Positions 47,225 to 59,069 are shown, numbered from the stretch's first letter. The stretch: 64,000 bases of DNA from Strix aluco (GCF_031877795.1 NC_133971.1:4544784-4608783); one strand, 5' to 3'. Notes: a model not told the origin generated them from the letters alone. Program-made: numbers and translations.

Positions 47225-50050
47225 AAAAAAAAGGAAAAAAACCCTTTAGATTTCTCCTAGAGCATAGGTAACTCTATAAGAATGTCTCACCTTTTTGTGA
47301 GAAACTCCAGAATTTACAGGAGAAAGGGGAATGCACGCCCCACCTTCATGGGTAATCATTTCTGCTGATAGCCAATGCCCAGTTTACAGGTTTACCCATA
47401 ACTGACAATTTTGGCATCGTTTTACAGCATACCCACTTTAAATACTCCGTACTTAATTCTAGACTAGACATACAATGCTGCATATCCCAGGTATTATTCA
47501 TGAACCAGGATAATTATAAGTCAAATACCTGCTCCTCCTGAAACCAGAAGGTTCAGAGCCAGCTGGCACCCACGCTTTTCTAACATGTTTTTGTTTTGTG
47601 TTTTTTTTTTCCTCTCCATGTGTTGGCACAGGAATTTATGGGCTGGACCAAATTGCAAATCCCCATGTCAGCTGTGTATTTCAGCCTTTAATCAGTAACA
47701 AAGAAACATCCTCCCTCCGTACATAATGGCGAGGAATTGCTTGGTTTCACAGAATAATGTGGAATAATTAACTTTATAGCCTATTTGTGGATCTGCGATG
47801 TTGTTTCTGGATGCCCAGAGGTATTTAGTTTTTCCCTTCTTGTAGCTCCACCACTTTCCCCTTTACCCTCATCCTGCTGGGAGCTCCTGCTCTGACCCAA
47901 CCTGGGACCTGTGTATTTTGTCACAGGTCTCTGAACTGGTGAATGACCTTTCTCTGCCCTTTGCCACACATCTGCACACTTTCCAGATCTTCTTATCTAG
48001 TCTTCATTGTCTAATAGTTGCAAAAGTCTCTTACACCATTATGAAAGGCTGTTGCAGGTGTTGATGAGGACTTTACAAGCAAAATAATTATGATCGAGCA
48101 AATGTATGGATCAACATTCACATTCCTCAAACACCGTAATGAGGAAATCCAGATAGTACTAATTATCTGTTAAATAAGCAACATAATAAAGGTTGTATAT
48201 GAGTCCTGCTGTAAAACGTCAAAATCAGCCCAAACCTTCATCTTCAAGAGCCTCAAGCAGTATCTCAGTCTGAATACTAAGTGAGGCAAACAATATGGAA
48301 TTTTTTTCTACCAGACACGTTCAAAACAGCAACAAGGAGATGGCAGAACATTGCAGGACCAAGTCGAAGAACAGAAGGAAGTATTTTGTTGTACTATCTG
48401 CATTGGAATAATTCTACAACAAATAACTGGCTAAAATATCCCCAAATTAATTCTTTCGCCTGGAAACCTCTGTACTGCCTTCCTTCATAAATTAATGCAA
48501 TGACCATCTTGTTTGCAAATTTGCTTCACGTGATACCTTTTTTGCTCCCTTTTGGATTTCTACAAAGTCTCAGAACAATCCCGATGTTCAGTCTGGAGCA
48601 CAAATGTAAACCCTGGATATGTTGAATAAGATTTTTTTGCATCAAGTCAGAAAGGACGCAAACACTGGTACTTTTATATGAAAATTATGTGCTGTATTTT
48701 GTATATCATTCCAGATAGAACACAACCCTACCATTGCTCTGCACATTTCCTGGCATGAAACAGAGAAAAATTAATAACTGTTCTGTATAATTCAGATATC
48801 CATATAATTCCTTATTTAAACATGGAAAACCATGTCTGATATAAATGACCTACTACTGATTTGAGTAGACTTTGGTTCCTCAATGAAATGGCAAAAATTA
48901 TTTGTTAAAGGTCTGTGCTGCTCTCCTTAGATAAAAATCCTGTTCTGAAGCTTGCTTTTCCTCATTTTACGTCCTTGGCCTTCAGTATTTTTCTTAAGAC
49001 TGTAGCTACTGCAAGATTTTTTTTTTTAAAGGCTAAAACCTAAAAGGTTGCTCCTATGAATGTTGTCATCTTAGGTTTATACAGTAAGGTCCCTGTTGTG
49101 CAGCCTGGTGTCTTCTGCTGTTCTGAACACCTCATCTGATTTTCACATACACTTTCTGCATCTCCTGGTGCTCCAGAGCACCTTTTATTTCAGTTCTTCC
49201 TTCTCCTTCCTCGGTTTCTTGTTAAAAAGAAACAGAAAACGCTTTTCATCCCCATTTGAGTAACTGCTTTCCCATCGCGGGTCCCTCACTTTGCATCTGG
49301 GCTGCCTTCCACCCCGCAGCACACACTGCCAGACAAGCTCTTCATTCAGTTAGTGGTTCAGAGCAGCATTGTGCAAATCAAAACAAGTTAAATGACAGAT
49401 GGCTTGTGGCAATTTAATGAAATGTCTAGTCACCGAGCAGCCTCACTCTTGTAAACTACAGTAATGAACTAGCTATTGTACTGGCTACAGTAATGAGCAG
49501 GCGCAGGCAGAGTGGCTGAACCCCTGTTTTGCAGGCTGGGCACCAAGGAGACCTAAAGCAGAGGCACCTCCTTCAGCTCCTGAGCTGGCAGCTGCCCCAC
49601 ACAATCCAGTCACACATGGTAGTTGCTGTTTTTCTCCACTGTCATCACTATAAACTTATTGCCTTCTTTACTGCTTCATGTTATACATATTTTCCCCTGG
49701 TGTTCACGGTATCTCCCCATACCCTTCGTGGTTCAGAGTGAAAACAAACACTGTTAAGAGACCTGAGTAGTACACGTGCTACACAAGAGGGGTGTCATCG
49801 CTGTCATCATAGTAAAATGGGGGTGGCATTCTCACTTCCCGGTAATATTCTGCAGGAAAAAAGTTCTAACGAGGTTCGGTTGCTCATTTCCATCTGGGCT
49901 GTGTACAGTATCCGCATGCATCTCTGCATTTTCTGTACGTGTTACGGATTTGAATATTGCTGATGCAAGTTCACTAAATTTATATGGCCGTGAGTCAATC
50001 CTCAGATACCATGGTGATAACCAATTACAGCCATCAATCAAACTCCCACT
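47225..50050. other. No gene seen
   Basis: AT-rich with an average texture. An acceptor-like ctgttttgcag near 49.53 kb has no exon that I can support. Confidence 0.45.
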
Positions 50051-50059
50051 ACAGATGAT

Positions 50060-50130
50060 AGAAGTGGCCCCAGTGACTTCAGCAGGGGAAAGATCCTTGC
50101 TGTTACATTTACAGAGGAGCTCAGAGACAC
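50060..50130 (+). repeat. Sauropsid 'agtgacttcag'-type repeat remnant
   Basis: The words ggccccagtgacttcagcag and, further on, acatttacagaggagctcag fit the same ancient sauropsid repeat class (ggccccagtgacttcaatgg, then gatttacacc..gag). Coverage is partial, so the call is tentative. A A21 run follows at 50153-50173. Confidence 0.35.
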
Positions 50131-50462
50131 AGTTCAGTGCCACGGTTTAAAGAAAAAAAAAAAAAAAAAAAAAGGCAGTAAACCTGAATACTTTCTGAAG
50201 CATCTTTGAAACTGGGGCCCTAGGTGACACAGGGAACACTTTTAAAATATGGCTTTGGGTTCTTTTTTGCCTGAGTTGAAACTGAATGCTGGCCCTGGTC
50301 TGTCCCCAGTGCTGAGCAACAGAAACACAGTTTTTATAAGAATTGTATGTGAGTGTGGTTTTGTATGAATATGCTGATCATATTTGATTTCTCATGGGAA
50401 CCAGCATAATTTGGTTCATTCCAGTCAAATGGTATTATACTAAAAGCCAAGTTCTTGGTTCA

Positions 50463-50502
50463 TTAAGACTTTTGCCATTGACTTCAATGCAAGCAGAAAA
50501 TG
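50463..50502 (+). repeat. Sauropsid 'cattgacttcaatg' repeat remnant
   Basis: The block gacttttgccattgacttca, with the core cattgacttcaatg at 50476-50489, is diagnostic of a widespread sauropsid repeat (gtctttccattgacttcaatgggagc). A short TATTACTACC tandem follows at about 50512-50545. Confidence 0.45.
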
Positions 50503-50549
50503 CTACATTTTCAGTATTACTACCTATTACTACCTATTACTATTACTTC

Positions 50550-52770
50550 ACATCCACATTGATTGTCTAGGATGAAAAAGACATAATGAAAAAAGTAAAA
50601 GGAAATGCAATTTTACAAATTATTTACCTAACTTAAAAAGAACTTAGAGAAAGTGAACTAACACTAGAAGAGTTTGAAAACATAGAAAGAGGATGGAAAT
50701 CAGATAAGTTCAGGGATATCCGTCTAAAGTTAATCAGATCATAAATTATTTTCAGATTATACTTTTCAAATTAGCATGCTGCTTGCACAGATTAGTCTGT
50801 GCCTGTCACATGGCTGTATATGCTACTGCCTTCCAGAAATGTGCAGCATGAAGAGCTCATGGTGTTATTGATCAAGTCAGCTTGACAATTATTGATTTTT
50901 AATTTTTTTCCATCTCTTTTCTGACTGCAGCAATTTTTCAGAGTAACTTAGTGAGGGGACAAATCTCTACAGCCCTAACCCCTTCCATGTGCTTCTGACC
51001 AGAGGCTGTGCATCAGAGAAAGCATGCAATGCACCCCTGGGCACAAGGCATTAGTGAAGGCTTGTCCCAAGCGTGGGTCAAGCTGGGGGAGCTGCTCTTG
51101 GTGCCAGGACTGGAGATGGAGAAGTTGGAGAAGAAGGTGATGAAGAGTTTCAGGGCGTGTTGTCGCGGCAGTGTTCACTGCTCTGCCCAAACCAGCACTG
51201 ATGCCTACCTTGCTCTCATTATCAGCAGCAAAACTGGCTTCCCAGAAACAGGCAAAACAGTATGTCTACAGTTGTTTTTCCCTCTGTAGTAGTCTGCTGT
51301 GCCTACCATGCCAGTGCACAGACCCCACGCCAATACATTACATACAGTGCTCAGCAAAACTTATCCAAAAACTTCCAACAGTAATGGAAAACCTCCTGTT
51401 TGCCAGCAAGATAAAACAACCAAGTGAGAAAAATAGTAGCCATCCCATTAAACAATAATCACCTTTTTAGATAATTGCCCTTTCATACCTTTGTATTTAG
51501 CTCCTAGGTGCAGTGATTGACAGCCAGCATCGGTGCTTTTCAACCCTTTGCACACCAGGATACTTCAGTACTTCACTTCACCAGAAAACAACCTCTCTGG
51601 TATCATGACACATAGAATGATCATAAATGATGACTTTTTAGTGATTCTTACTTCACTGTGTGGAGGGATGCTTTATAAAAGTCAGAGACTGACAGACATG
51701 ACTACGGCTGTATTCATGGAATTGTTCCAGGCCACCTGGGTAAATGAGCCCTAAAAGTGAAGTCCAGACAAGTTATTTTAGCTTGAGGATTCCCCTTTTT
51801 TTCAGAGAAACCCTGTTTCAGCCACAGTGTTGTGTAGTGATTAACTACGCCATCCACTCACTGGCTATATTAATCATAGGTGAGCTCCTTATGGATATTG
51901 CGAAAGATTTATTCTCTGTGCTGTTCTATTTCAAAATGCCAGCTGAAATTCAGATAGGGTGAACAAAGCTGTGTCCTTGAATGTGTTACAGGCCCTAGTG
52001 CTTCCTTACAATTGATAGTCTTATTTCTGAAAGTGTATTAGCTAATTTGCTCACCCCTACTGAGAGCACAGGGAGAGACTAAGCAGCTAAGGAGACATAT
52101 GAGCAAAGAGAGTTAAAAGAGGTTAGTTTTGTCATGGGATTGGCAGGAGCTGAGGACATCAGACCATGGTCTGTTGCTCTGTCAGGTCACTGAATCCAGT
52201 GGTGGCAGCACCTTCCACAACAGAAGGCCCTCCCCAGAAGAAGACACCTGTGGTACACATCATTTTCTGTCAGTTCAGCCCAGACTGATGCTGACTGGGG
52301 AACCTCATGAGTATTCAAATCAGTCCCTAAAAGAAATGCCCAAAGTCCAAGGTTTTATGGAAGTAAAGCAAAAGTAATTAAACAATTGGCAGTATGTCTC
52401 CCTTTACAGTACCAGTAAACTTCCCAGTGCTGAGAAGCAAAACAAAGTGTTAAACGACTCTAGAGAGGGAAGAATTAGAACCGGTTAAAAGGAGGAATTT
52501 GTTGACATGGAGAATAAATAAATATTGACCAGAAATTATTTTCCATTGGTCCACAATTTAAAGAAAAAAAAAAAAAAAAAAGGAGAGTTACTGAATTGGG
52601 TAACTACAAAAAATGAACAGTTAAAAAAAGTTTTTAAAAGTTAAAAAAAGTCTATTAAAGAGTAACCTATGATCATCTCCTCCTGTAGACTTCCCCAGCA
52701 AGCTGTTTTTCCAGTTTCAAGGGAAGAAGAGAGTTCACCCACAGGGACTCAAGACATGTCACACCACCTC
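50550..52770. other. No gene seen
   Basis: No supported exon. An 83-codon plus-strand frame at 52129-52377 in a less AT-rich stretch has no splice context. An A18 run lies at 52564-52581. Confidence 0.45.
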
Positions 52771-52773
52771 TGA

Positions 52774-52778
52774 CCTGT
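52774..52778 (+). repeat. Target-site duplication CCTGT, left copy
   Basis: CCTGT directly precedes the TG of the outer LTR. The same five bases follow its CA at 54203-54207. Confidence 0.8.
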
Positions 52779-53235
52779 TGTGGTGGTTTGGCCTTGGCTA
52801 AATGCCAGGTACCCACCAAGTCGCTCTATCACTTCCCCCCCTTTCCCCTTTTTTTCTCAATAGGGCAAAGAAGGGAAAGAAAATAAGATAGGAAAACCAA
52901 ACAACCCTTGTGGGTAAAACAACAGCAGTTTTAATATAAGCAAAGCGAAGCAAAGGTCCACGGACGGAAGCAAAAAAACCAGATTTATTCTCTACTTCCC
53001 ATGAACAGGCGATGTCGGGCCTTCTCAGGAAGCAGAGCTCCAATACGCGTAGTGGTTGCCTCGGAGGACCAAGGGTGACCCCACCCCCTTCCTCCTTTCT
53101 CCCAGCTTCATACTGAGCAGACGTCATATGGTCTGGAATATCCCTTTGGTCAGTTGGGGTCAGCTGTCCTGGTTGTGTCCCCTCCCAAGATCTTGCCCAC
53201 CCCATCCCACTGTGGGGTGGGAAATGTCAGAAAGA

Positions 53236-53240
53236 GCCTT
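53236..53240 (+). repeat. Target-site duplication GCCTT, left copy
   Basis: GCCTT precedes the inner LTR and recurs at 54060-54064. It belongs to the outer LTR, which shows the order of insertion. Confidence 0.85.
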
Positions 53241-53673
53241 TGTGAGAGACGAGAAACCAGGCCTGTGAGAAACTAAGAAAAACAGCCTGAGAAAGCAAAA
53301 GTTGAGGCTGATCGAAGAAATGCCTCAAACACTCGCAAGACAAAACTATGAGTCACAGGGTGCATTCTGTGGAGGTCGAAGCTGATAAGGCTGCCCGAAT
53401 AACACAAGATGGGACTGGAGGAGGGAGCCCTGTGAAGACAGGACGGCTCTGCTCTGGTGCACCTGGCCAAAACTTCAAGGGCCATCTGTCCGGTGAATGA
53501 CCTTTGCTTCATTATCCACGAAATGCATATTAAAGTTAACACCCCTCAATATGCTAACGAGGGCTAACATGATCATGCTAATTACATCATCCCATGAAAC
53601 ACCTCACCCCTCCCCGTACATGGGATACGTAGGTATGGGGGTCGACCTAGGGGATGGACCCAAGGAAAGCGGG

Positions 53674-53679
53674 TATAAA
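53674..53679 (+). promoter_or_regulatory. LTR TATA box
   Basis: gcgggTATAAAtcaag in the inner LTR, followed about 20-25 bases later by a G-rich run and the GC-rich leader. This is the expected spacing for a retroviral promoter that may still start transcription to the right. Confidence 0.7.
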
Positions 53680-53966
53680 TCAAGAAGGGGGGGTGGGGGG
53701 GGTGGCGCGGCCCCGAGGAGAGAAAGTGCAGTGAAGCGAAGAAGACGGATGCCAGCGAAAAAGACGGATGTCTCCCGTGCCTCCCGGAACCCTTGTCGGC
53801 AGGAGCTGCGCAGAAACCCAGACCGGTGATCTGTATTTCCCCATTCCCTCTATCTCCCTCTTTTCCCTTTCCTATTAAGCAATGCAAGGCATATTGTATT
53901 GCTTGCCACAACTTGCTATATACTTAGCCAACTATCGTGTGTTCAATTAGTACATTGTGAGTAGTT

Positions 53967-53972
53967 AATAAA
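53967..53972 (+). terminator. LTR poly(A) signal
   Basis: AATAAA in gtagttaataaatg, followed by a gacttgttgtccgctcc stretch that is T/G-rich, as expected for the R/U5 border of the inner LTR. Confidence 0.7.
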
Positions 53973-54389
53973 TGTTTAGACTTGGAGACTTGTTGTCCGC
54001 TCCATTGGGGATTTGCGAATCTGAGTCACTTGTCCCCCTCGTCTGAGCGGGACGTGACAGCCTTGGTGTTGTGTAAGCACCACTCAGGAGTAGCCACAAC
54101 ACCAGTGTGCTATCAACACCCTGCCAGCTCCCAACATAAAACACAGCACCATGAGGGCTGCTACAGGGGAAAACCAATTCTGGCTCAGCCAGACCCGGTA
54201 CACCTGTGCTGGACCTTGATTCTTCACAGGTCTTGTATACCTGCAGCAACTCTCCTGAAGCAAATGGCAGAGCAGCTGGTAACGAGACCCAACCATACAG
54301 CTGTGCAGCTGCCCCTGCGAGGTGCTCTGACAACCGTCTTCCACTTGTCTGATCAAAACCAGACCACGTCTTCTCCCCGTGTCACTCAC

Positions 54390-54433
54390 CTGAGTCCTGT
54401 CACCCTTCCACTGATGTCCTTTATGGACTTCCA
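54390..54433 (-). other. Weak candidate 44-nt exon
   Basis: On the minus strand, an acceptor (agttttattgctgcaccgcag) and a perfect donor, CTCAG|GTGAGT, enclose 44 bases that are open in two frames. It lies 180 bases outside the outer LTR, in a GC-richer patch. The motif pair is the only support. Confidence 0.2.
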
Positions 54434-54439
54434 CTGCGG

Positions 54440-55910
54440 TGCAGCAATAAAACTATCCTTGGCATTTCTTGACTTACACCATGAGCAGCACTATATTTAA
54501 AAATTGGATGCCACTCTAAAATCTAAACAACACTTCTATATTGGCAGAAAAGTAGTCAGAGGGTCAGCACACTATTTTATTGCTACTGCGACAATTACTA
54601 TCATTATTGTAAACTGAGCTTGTTCCTTAAAGCACACAACACATAAAATGGTGAGAATAACAAAAAAAGCAAGCAAGTGGCATTGCTTTAGTATCATCAC
54701 CCCAGAAAAGAGAAAAAGATAACTCTCACTGATCATCATTTAAGATGAGATAACAGAGAAACCTCTCTCACTGCTAATTCAGACTTTATAGTAGGGCTCA
54801 GCTTGTCACAGTGCATAGCTTTCTTCCCTTTGATAAGGTCAGTTTGCCAAAAAGAACAAAGTGCACATGAGTAATACATTACTCAGCCACTTGTATATAT
54901 ACATCTATTTTTTTTTACCAGGTCTCACTATTCAGACAGGTATGGACATGACACCATGATAAAAAGGGTCATTTAAAAGACTTCTCAGAGGCTCTGTTCT
55001 GTGAAGGATTGAATTTTCACTTGAATGCCTACATTTTCACATCTTTTTCTTTACAGAAATATTGTGTTTGAATAGCAGGATGCAACTGGGTGTTTCCCTG
55101 TGATGTTCTCTAGGAATATATAAAATATTAGAGCACATTTGCCCTGGGGGAGGACCACAAGTAACTCAGAACTGCATGATTGTGATGATGGAGGTTATAC
55201 ATCCAGTCCTGCCCGGCGGCCTCCTCCAGGTCTGCTCAGATGGTGCTGCTACAGAATGGCCAAAGGAAGACAATTTCTGAAATCACTAGTTCCCAGACAT
55301 ATTCACAGGACTGACTCTCATAATCATCGGGCCTTCCACATGCTGGCAGAATGCTGAGTCTGATTTGTTTTTTTCCCTCTTCTCAGCAAATTTAAGTGTT
55401 AAAGGGCAACATTTAAAAGATATCTGCAAGCAAATTGCAGGAATAATTGTGGGCTTGCATTTGTGCACACTTAACAAGGTAAGGTGAAGTAGCTCCTTGG
55501 TCCTGTTGGAGTATCTACTTGATATCTGAAACTATAGGATGCTGCACACACACCAAAGCTGTCTAAAAAAGAGTGTATGGATAAATTTAGGAAAACTTGT
55601 GGTTTTTTTCAGGTATTGTAACTCCTCCAAACAACTTTTGGTGACTTTTACAAAGGTGAGTTCAGTTTCATCTAAAGGGGAGGGACGGTTCTGGTTTGAT
55701 ATGGGCATTGGTCAGCATATCTGATCAAACTGGTTGTGTTTTTACAACAAGTTGTACAATGTTTACTGGTTTCCTACTGAAAACCTGAAGCAGGATTCTG
55801 CACAGCAGAACAGATGAAAGTTTCAACCAATCCCATACAACAGCTTGTGGAACAACTCCCAGAGACCTCCCGCCCCTGTGTTAGCAGTGATGGTGACTTC
55901 ACCTTCTCCT
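54440..55910. other. No gene seen
   Basis: AT-rich. At about 55606 gtggtttttttcag is followed by GTATTG, a poor recursive-splice candidate. Nothing else stands out. Confidence 0.45.
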
Positions 55911-55919
55911 TCCTTGCAG

Positions 55920-56041
55920 AGTCCCCCTGTGCTGAGCACTGTACAGATCCACAGGAAAGAAAAACCTTGGCATTTCCTTCGCAGGACACTTACATGCCAG
56001 TTGAAAAGCTGGGCTGAGCTTCATCGTTACAAACCTCCATG
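55920..56041 (+). CDS. Candidate terminal exon with strong acceptor
   Basis: A strong acceptor (ttcaccttctccttccttgcag) ends at 55919. Phase 0 is open for 40 codons (SPPVLSTVQIHRKEKPWHFL onward) to a TGA ending near 56042. A second phase gives about 32 codons (SPCAEHCTDPQERKTLAFPS onward) to a TGA ending near 56017. Two overlapping open frames lower the case for coding, and the exon could be noncoding. It lies 8.7 kb downstream of the CpG-island donor on the same strand. Confidence 0.28.
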
Positions 56042-56049
56042 ACCTGATG

Positions 56050-58040
56050 GAAAGGCCGTTTAAAGGAATGAGCCTTTTTATTGCTTCTGCAATAACTTTT
56101 GTATAATGTTCAGTATCACCTTGAGTTAATGTTGCACCACAATATTTACTTTTATCAGGGTATTCTAAATACTTACACTGGGAAATTCTGCAACAAATTT
56201 AAGTATTGTGATAGTGAAAGCCCAGATTGTCATAGGGTTCATTTCATGTGTAAAATTCAGATCCATGCCTGCCTGTTTCCCAGTAAAAGAAATTTCTTCC
56301 ACTAATCTCTTAGCCTTATATTTCCATACTCTATTTTAAAACACAGAAGTAAAAAGAAGGTGACAAGCAGGGTCAAGAAGAGAAGCAGATCCTAACAAAC
56401 AATGAAATAGAAGCACTGTAGTTCTGGCAAAAAGGGAAATTAATATGCCACTGCTTTTCTGAAATGTGAATAGATATATGAGTTATTACTTTTTCTTTTA
56501 TTTGTTCGGGCATTCTGAAACTTTTTTCTTCTAACAACGTTTCTCTTCATGAAATTCTTTCTAAGGTGCCTCTGTTTGCTGTATGGTAAGGTTTAGAATA
56601 ACTGCAGAAGGGTGTCATAGATGGAAAAGGACTTGAAACTATCTTCTGCTCTAATATATGCCTTTCATCCCTCAAAGGAAGATGCCACCTTTAAATAAAA
56701 TTACATAAATGTAATAATCCCTTACAACTGTCTTATACACAGGAGGCAGTACAGCTAAGTAGCAAAATATCTGATGTTATGAGCTTAAATACATGCTGTT
56801 GATTTGTCACATGTTAAAAAAGAGGCTTCCCTGGATCCTTTTATCTCAAGTTCTGATTCTCCGAGGCTTGACAAAATTCAGGAGTATTCCTGGTCAGTAT
56901 GTTTTCTAATGGATTACCCTTCTTTGTATTTGTTGTAGGACATTTGTTGCCGTACAATTATTTTGAGCAACCACAGCCTGTTGCAGGACAGCTGGGAGGT
57001 AGAGTCTGAGTGGATGCAAATGGGATGAAGACCACAGGACCAAGCATGTTGTGTCAGGCTGAAGTTCACCTAACACTTCAGAGCATGGCTGGCAGCAGAC
57101 TCTTGAGGGGCAAGACCATCAGTAGTGTGACCTTTTCCTCCTCACAGCCAAGCTGTCCCTTGTCACCTCCAGGCATCTGGCAGCCACTGGCTCTGATCCT
57201 CTTTTCCAAGTATTCTCTTCTTGTTTTCATACCCTTTTTAGAACAGAGTGCTCAGAATTGCAGTAGATGTTCAGGATCAGGGAGTACCTGTGAATTTACA
57301 CAGTGGCATTAAAAAGCTTTTTTGTGGTTTTTAGTCATGTCCTAATTACTTGCATCCTAGCACTGAACACCCATGTCAGTGATAATGTAAAGAACAATGA
57401 GTACCTGATCCCAGAGGTAGCACAGACTCGTTCACACTCACTTCCTTCCTTCCTTCCTTTTTAATGACCTGCTCTGCTCATGTATGTGTAAGATAGCACA
57501 AGTGGTTTAAACCATGCAAAGGGGACGTTATACTACGGTGAACGGTGATTTTTCTACACATTCCACATAATCAGCTTTTGAGGAATGTTAAATTATTCTG
57601 TTACTGTATTTACTTTGGCAGGTTTTCTACAGTTTCGATTTTATTTTAACATGATGTTATATTGTACTTATTTGCGAATTCCTCTTATATTAATTATTGC
57701 TCCTTTATAATTCTGAGGCTATTTGGACTTCCTTTTCCTTCACAAGAACTAGCACTTTAAAGAGTTTCTTTATAAACTCAAGTGAACTGTCTGTTTATCC
57801 CCAATATCGCTTATTTATCCATAGCTCCTTGCATCCCCATTTTGCAGACGGGTCTGCACTTGACACCTGCTACATTCGAACCAGCTTTCAAGCTGTAGCT
57901 CATTTCAGTTCTTGCTTCTGTACACTGTACTTCCCCAATACATTCTTGTCCTTGACGTAATTAAAGTGGTTAGCCCTCCAACCCTGTGAAGTTGTCCTCC
58001 AGGGTGGTTACCAAGAAGGATGGTCTTACCAAGATAAGTG
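56050..58040. other. No gene seen; short TTCC repeat
   Basis: A (TTCC)n run of about 19 bases lies at 57441-57459. A 100-codon plus-strand frame at 57010-57312 is not supported. At about 56616 tcatagatggaaaaggactt faintly resembles the antisense start of avian CR1 copies, too short to call. Confidence 0.45.
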
Positions 58041-58044
58041 ATTA

Positions 58045-58930
58045 ATTTTATGCTATTTAATATCTTCATAAATGATCTGGAAAAACTGGGTGAGTGCTGA
58101 CATGACAAAGGTTTTCAGCACTGAAAAATTTTTCAGCGTATTCAAATCCAATGCTGATTGCAAAAACTTCTGGTAGAAAGGTCGATGCAAATTATGGCAA
58201 AGTAATGCAAATCAGGCAAAAAAGAACTGCAATTGCGTGTGTACAGTGATGATGTTTTTGTTAAACATTATGACACAGGAGAGACAATTTGGAGTCAGTA
58301 CAGAGTCAAAACCATAAAAAATATATTTAGAGGTACTACAAAAATAATACCTGAAGAAACCAGAAAATATAATCAAGTCATGGCTTAAGTTTTTGCTACT
58401 CCTAAGTCTTGAATATTCTGTGAAGTTCTGATTCTTCCATCTCAAAAAAGATGCAATAGAACTAGGAGAGATATAGAGAAAGGGAAAAAGTATGATCAGA
58501 TATGAAACAGAATCTATATGAAAAGAGATTAGGCTGGGATTCTTGGCTTGGGAAAGAAGCCTCTGAAAGTATGAAAGATACAGAGAAAATGAACATGAGG
58601 CTGCAAACTGTGATTACTTGCAACGTAAAGAACAGATCAAGATAACTCTGAGATTCACTTCCGTGGGGAAGTGAAGCCAGTGTTCTGGGGACTAATTGTT
58701 AAAAAAGGGTTAAAAAAAGAGAAAGGATTGAACAAATTCATGGAGGGCAAGTTCACTGACAGCTATGAAACATAGCAGTCTAGATGCAACCTCTAAATCA
58801 GAATATTCCTAAATTATTGTTTGTGGAAACAGTATAGCAGGAAGAAGTTTGTGCACACATACATGACCCTATCTCTTATGCTTTAATAGTATCTTTAAGC
58901 ATTGCTAGTAGGAGTGCCACTATCTGTGCT
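58045..58930 (+). mobile_element. Decayed CR1/L3-type LINE, ORF2 end and 3' part
   Basis: Several blocks match, in order, the 3' half of ancient amniote CR1-type LINEs. They include taatatcttcataaatgatc near 58060 (the F-N-I-F-I-N-D-L motif of the reverse transcriptase), aaagtaatgcaaatcagg, and a ttggagtca block near 58290. Then come cttgaatattctgtg and catctcaaaaaagatgcaat near 58435, aaagagattaggctgggatt near 58520, and aattcatggagggcaagttc near 58735. The last corresponds to the conserved LD.F..G region. Many indels break the frame, so it is inactive. The right edge is approximate and no terminal repeat is visible. It resembles the old turtle/crocodile subfamilies more than young avian CR1. 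Confidence 0.7.
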
Positions 58931-59049
58931 GATTAATCTATACAATGAGTTTGATACACTCCAGCCCGTGCTTTCTCCATGCAACCACAACGCAACTATG
59001 CAGCATTCTCTGTGATGCCATTCTATCTTGTAGTCTGTATGTTTGTGTT

Positions 59050-59069
59050 GGTTTTTTTTTCAGGTGAGA
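59050..59069 (+). other. Second recursive-splice-like junction
   Basis: A pure pyrimidine run (gttttttttttcag) ends at 59063 and is followed at once by GTGAGA. CAG|GTGAGA fits the joined acceptor-donor pattern, with a weaker donor half than the site at 28.4 kb. It lies about 11.9 kb downstream of the CpG-island donor on the same strand. Confidence 0.28.

Larger units (their letters stand above)
53241..54059 (+). mobile_element. Solo endogenous retrovirus LTR (inner, younger)
   Basis: An 819-base LTR begins TGTGAGAGAC and ends GGGACGTGACA, flanked by GCCTT on both sides. In sense (plus) orientation it has a TATA box (TATAAA, 53674-53679) after the U3-like part. A G-rich run and a GC-rich transcribed leader follow, then AATAAA at 53967-53972 and a U5-like end. 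It interrupts the outer LTR, so it is the younger. No internal retroviral sequence remains, consistent with recombination between two LTRs. The family differs from the outer one; I cannot name it. Confidence 0.9.
52779..54202 (-). mobile_element. Solo endogenous retrovirus LTR (outer), interrupted
   Basis: The element runs from TGTGG at 52779 to GTACA at 54202, with TG/CA ends and a CCTGT duplication on each side. After removing the inner insertion and its duplication it is about 600 bases. Features such as catatggtctggaatatccc, tttggtcagttggggtcag, and the end segment with caacaccagtgtgctatcaac match, in antisense, an LTR family abundant in many bird genomes; its sense strand is the minus strand. 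No gag, pol or env sequence or second LTR is present, so it is a solo LTR. A 5-bp duplication suits ERVL-like elements better than gamma (4) or alpha/beta (6) types. Confidence 0.85.

Noticed and set aside
46895..47271. Overlapping open frames of 95-121 codons across the CpG island
   Set aside because: They begin and end in homopolymer runs (poly-Phe, poly-Lys) and the middle is GC-driven Arg/Ala/Pro; a noncoding first exon explains the island better.
56610..56690. Antisense CR1 start (tcatagatggaaaaggactt)
   Set aside because: Weak similarity over about 50 bases with several gaps; not distinguishable from chance without a repeat library.
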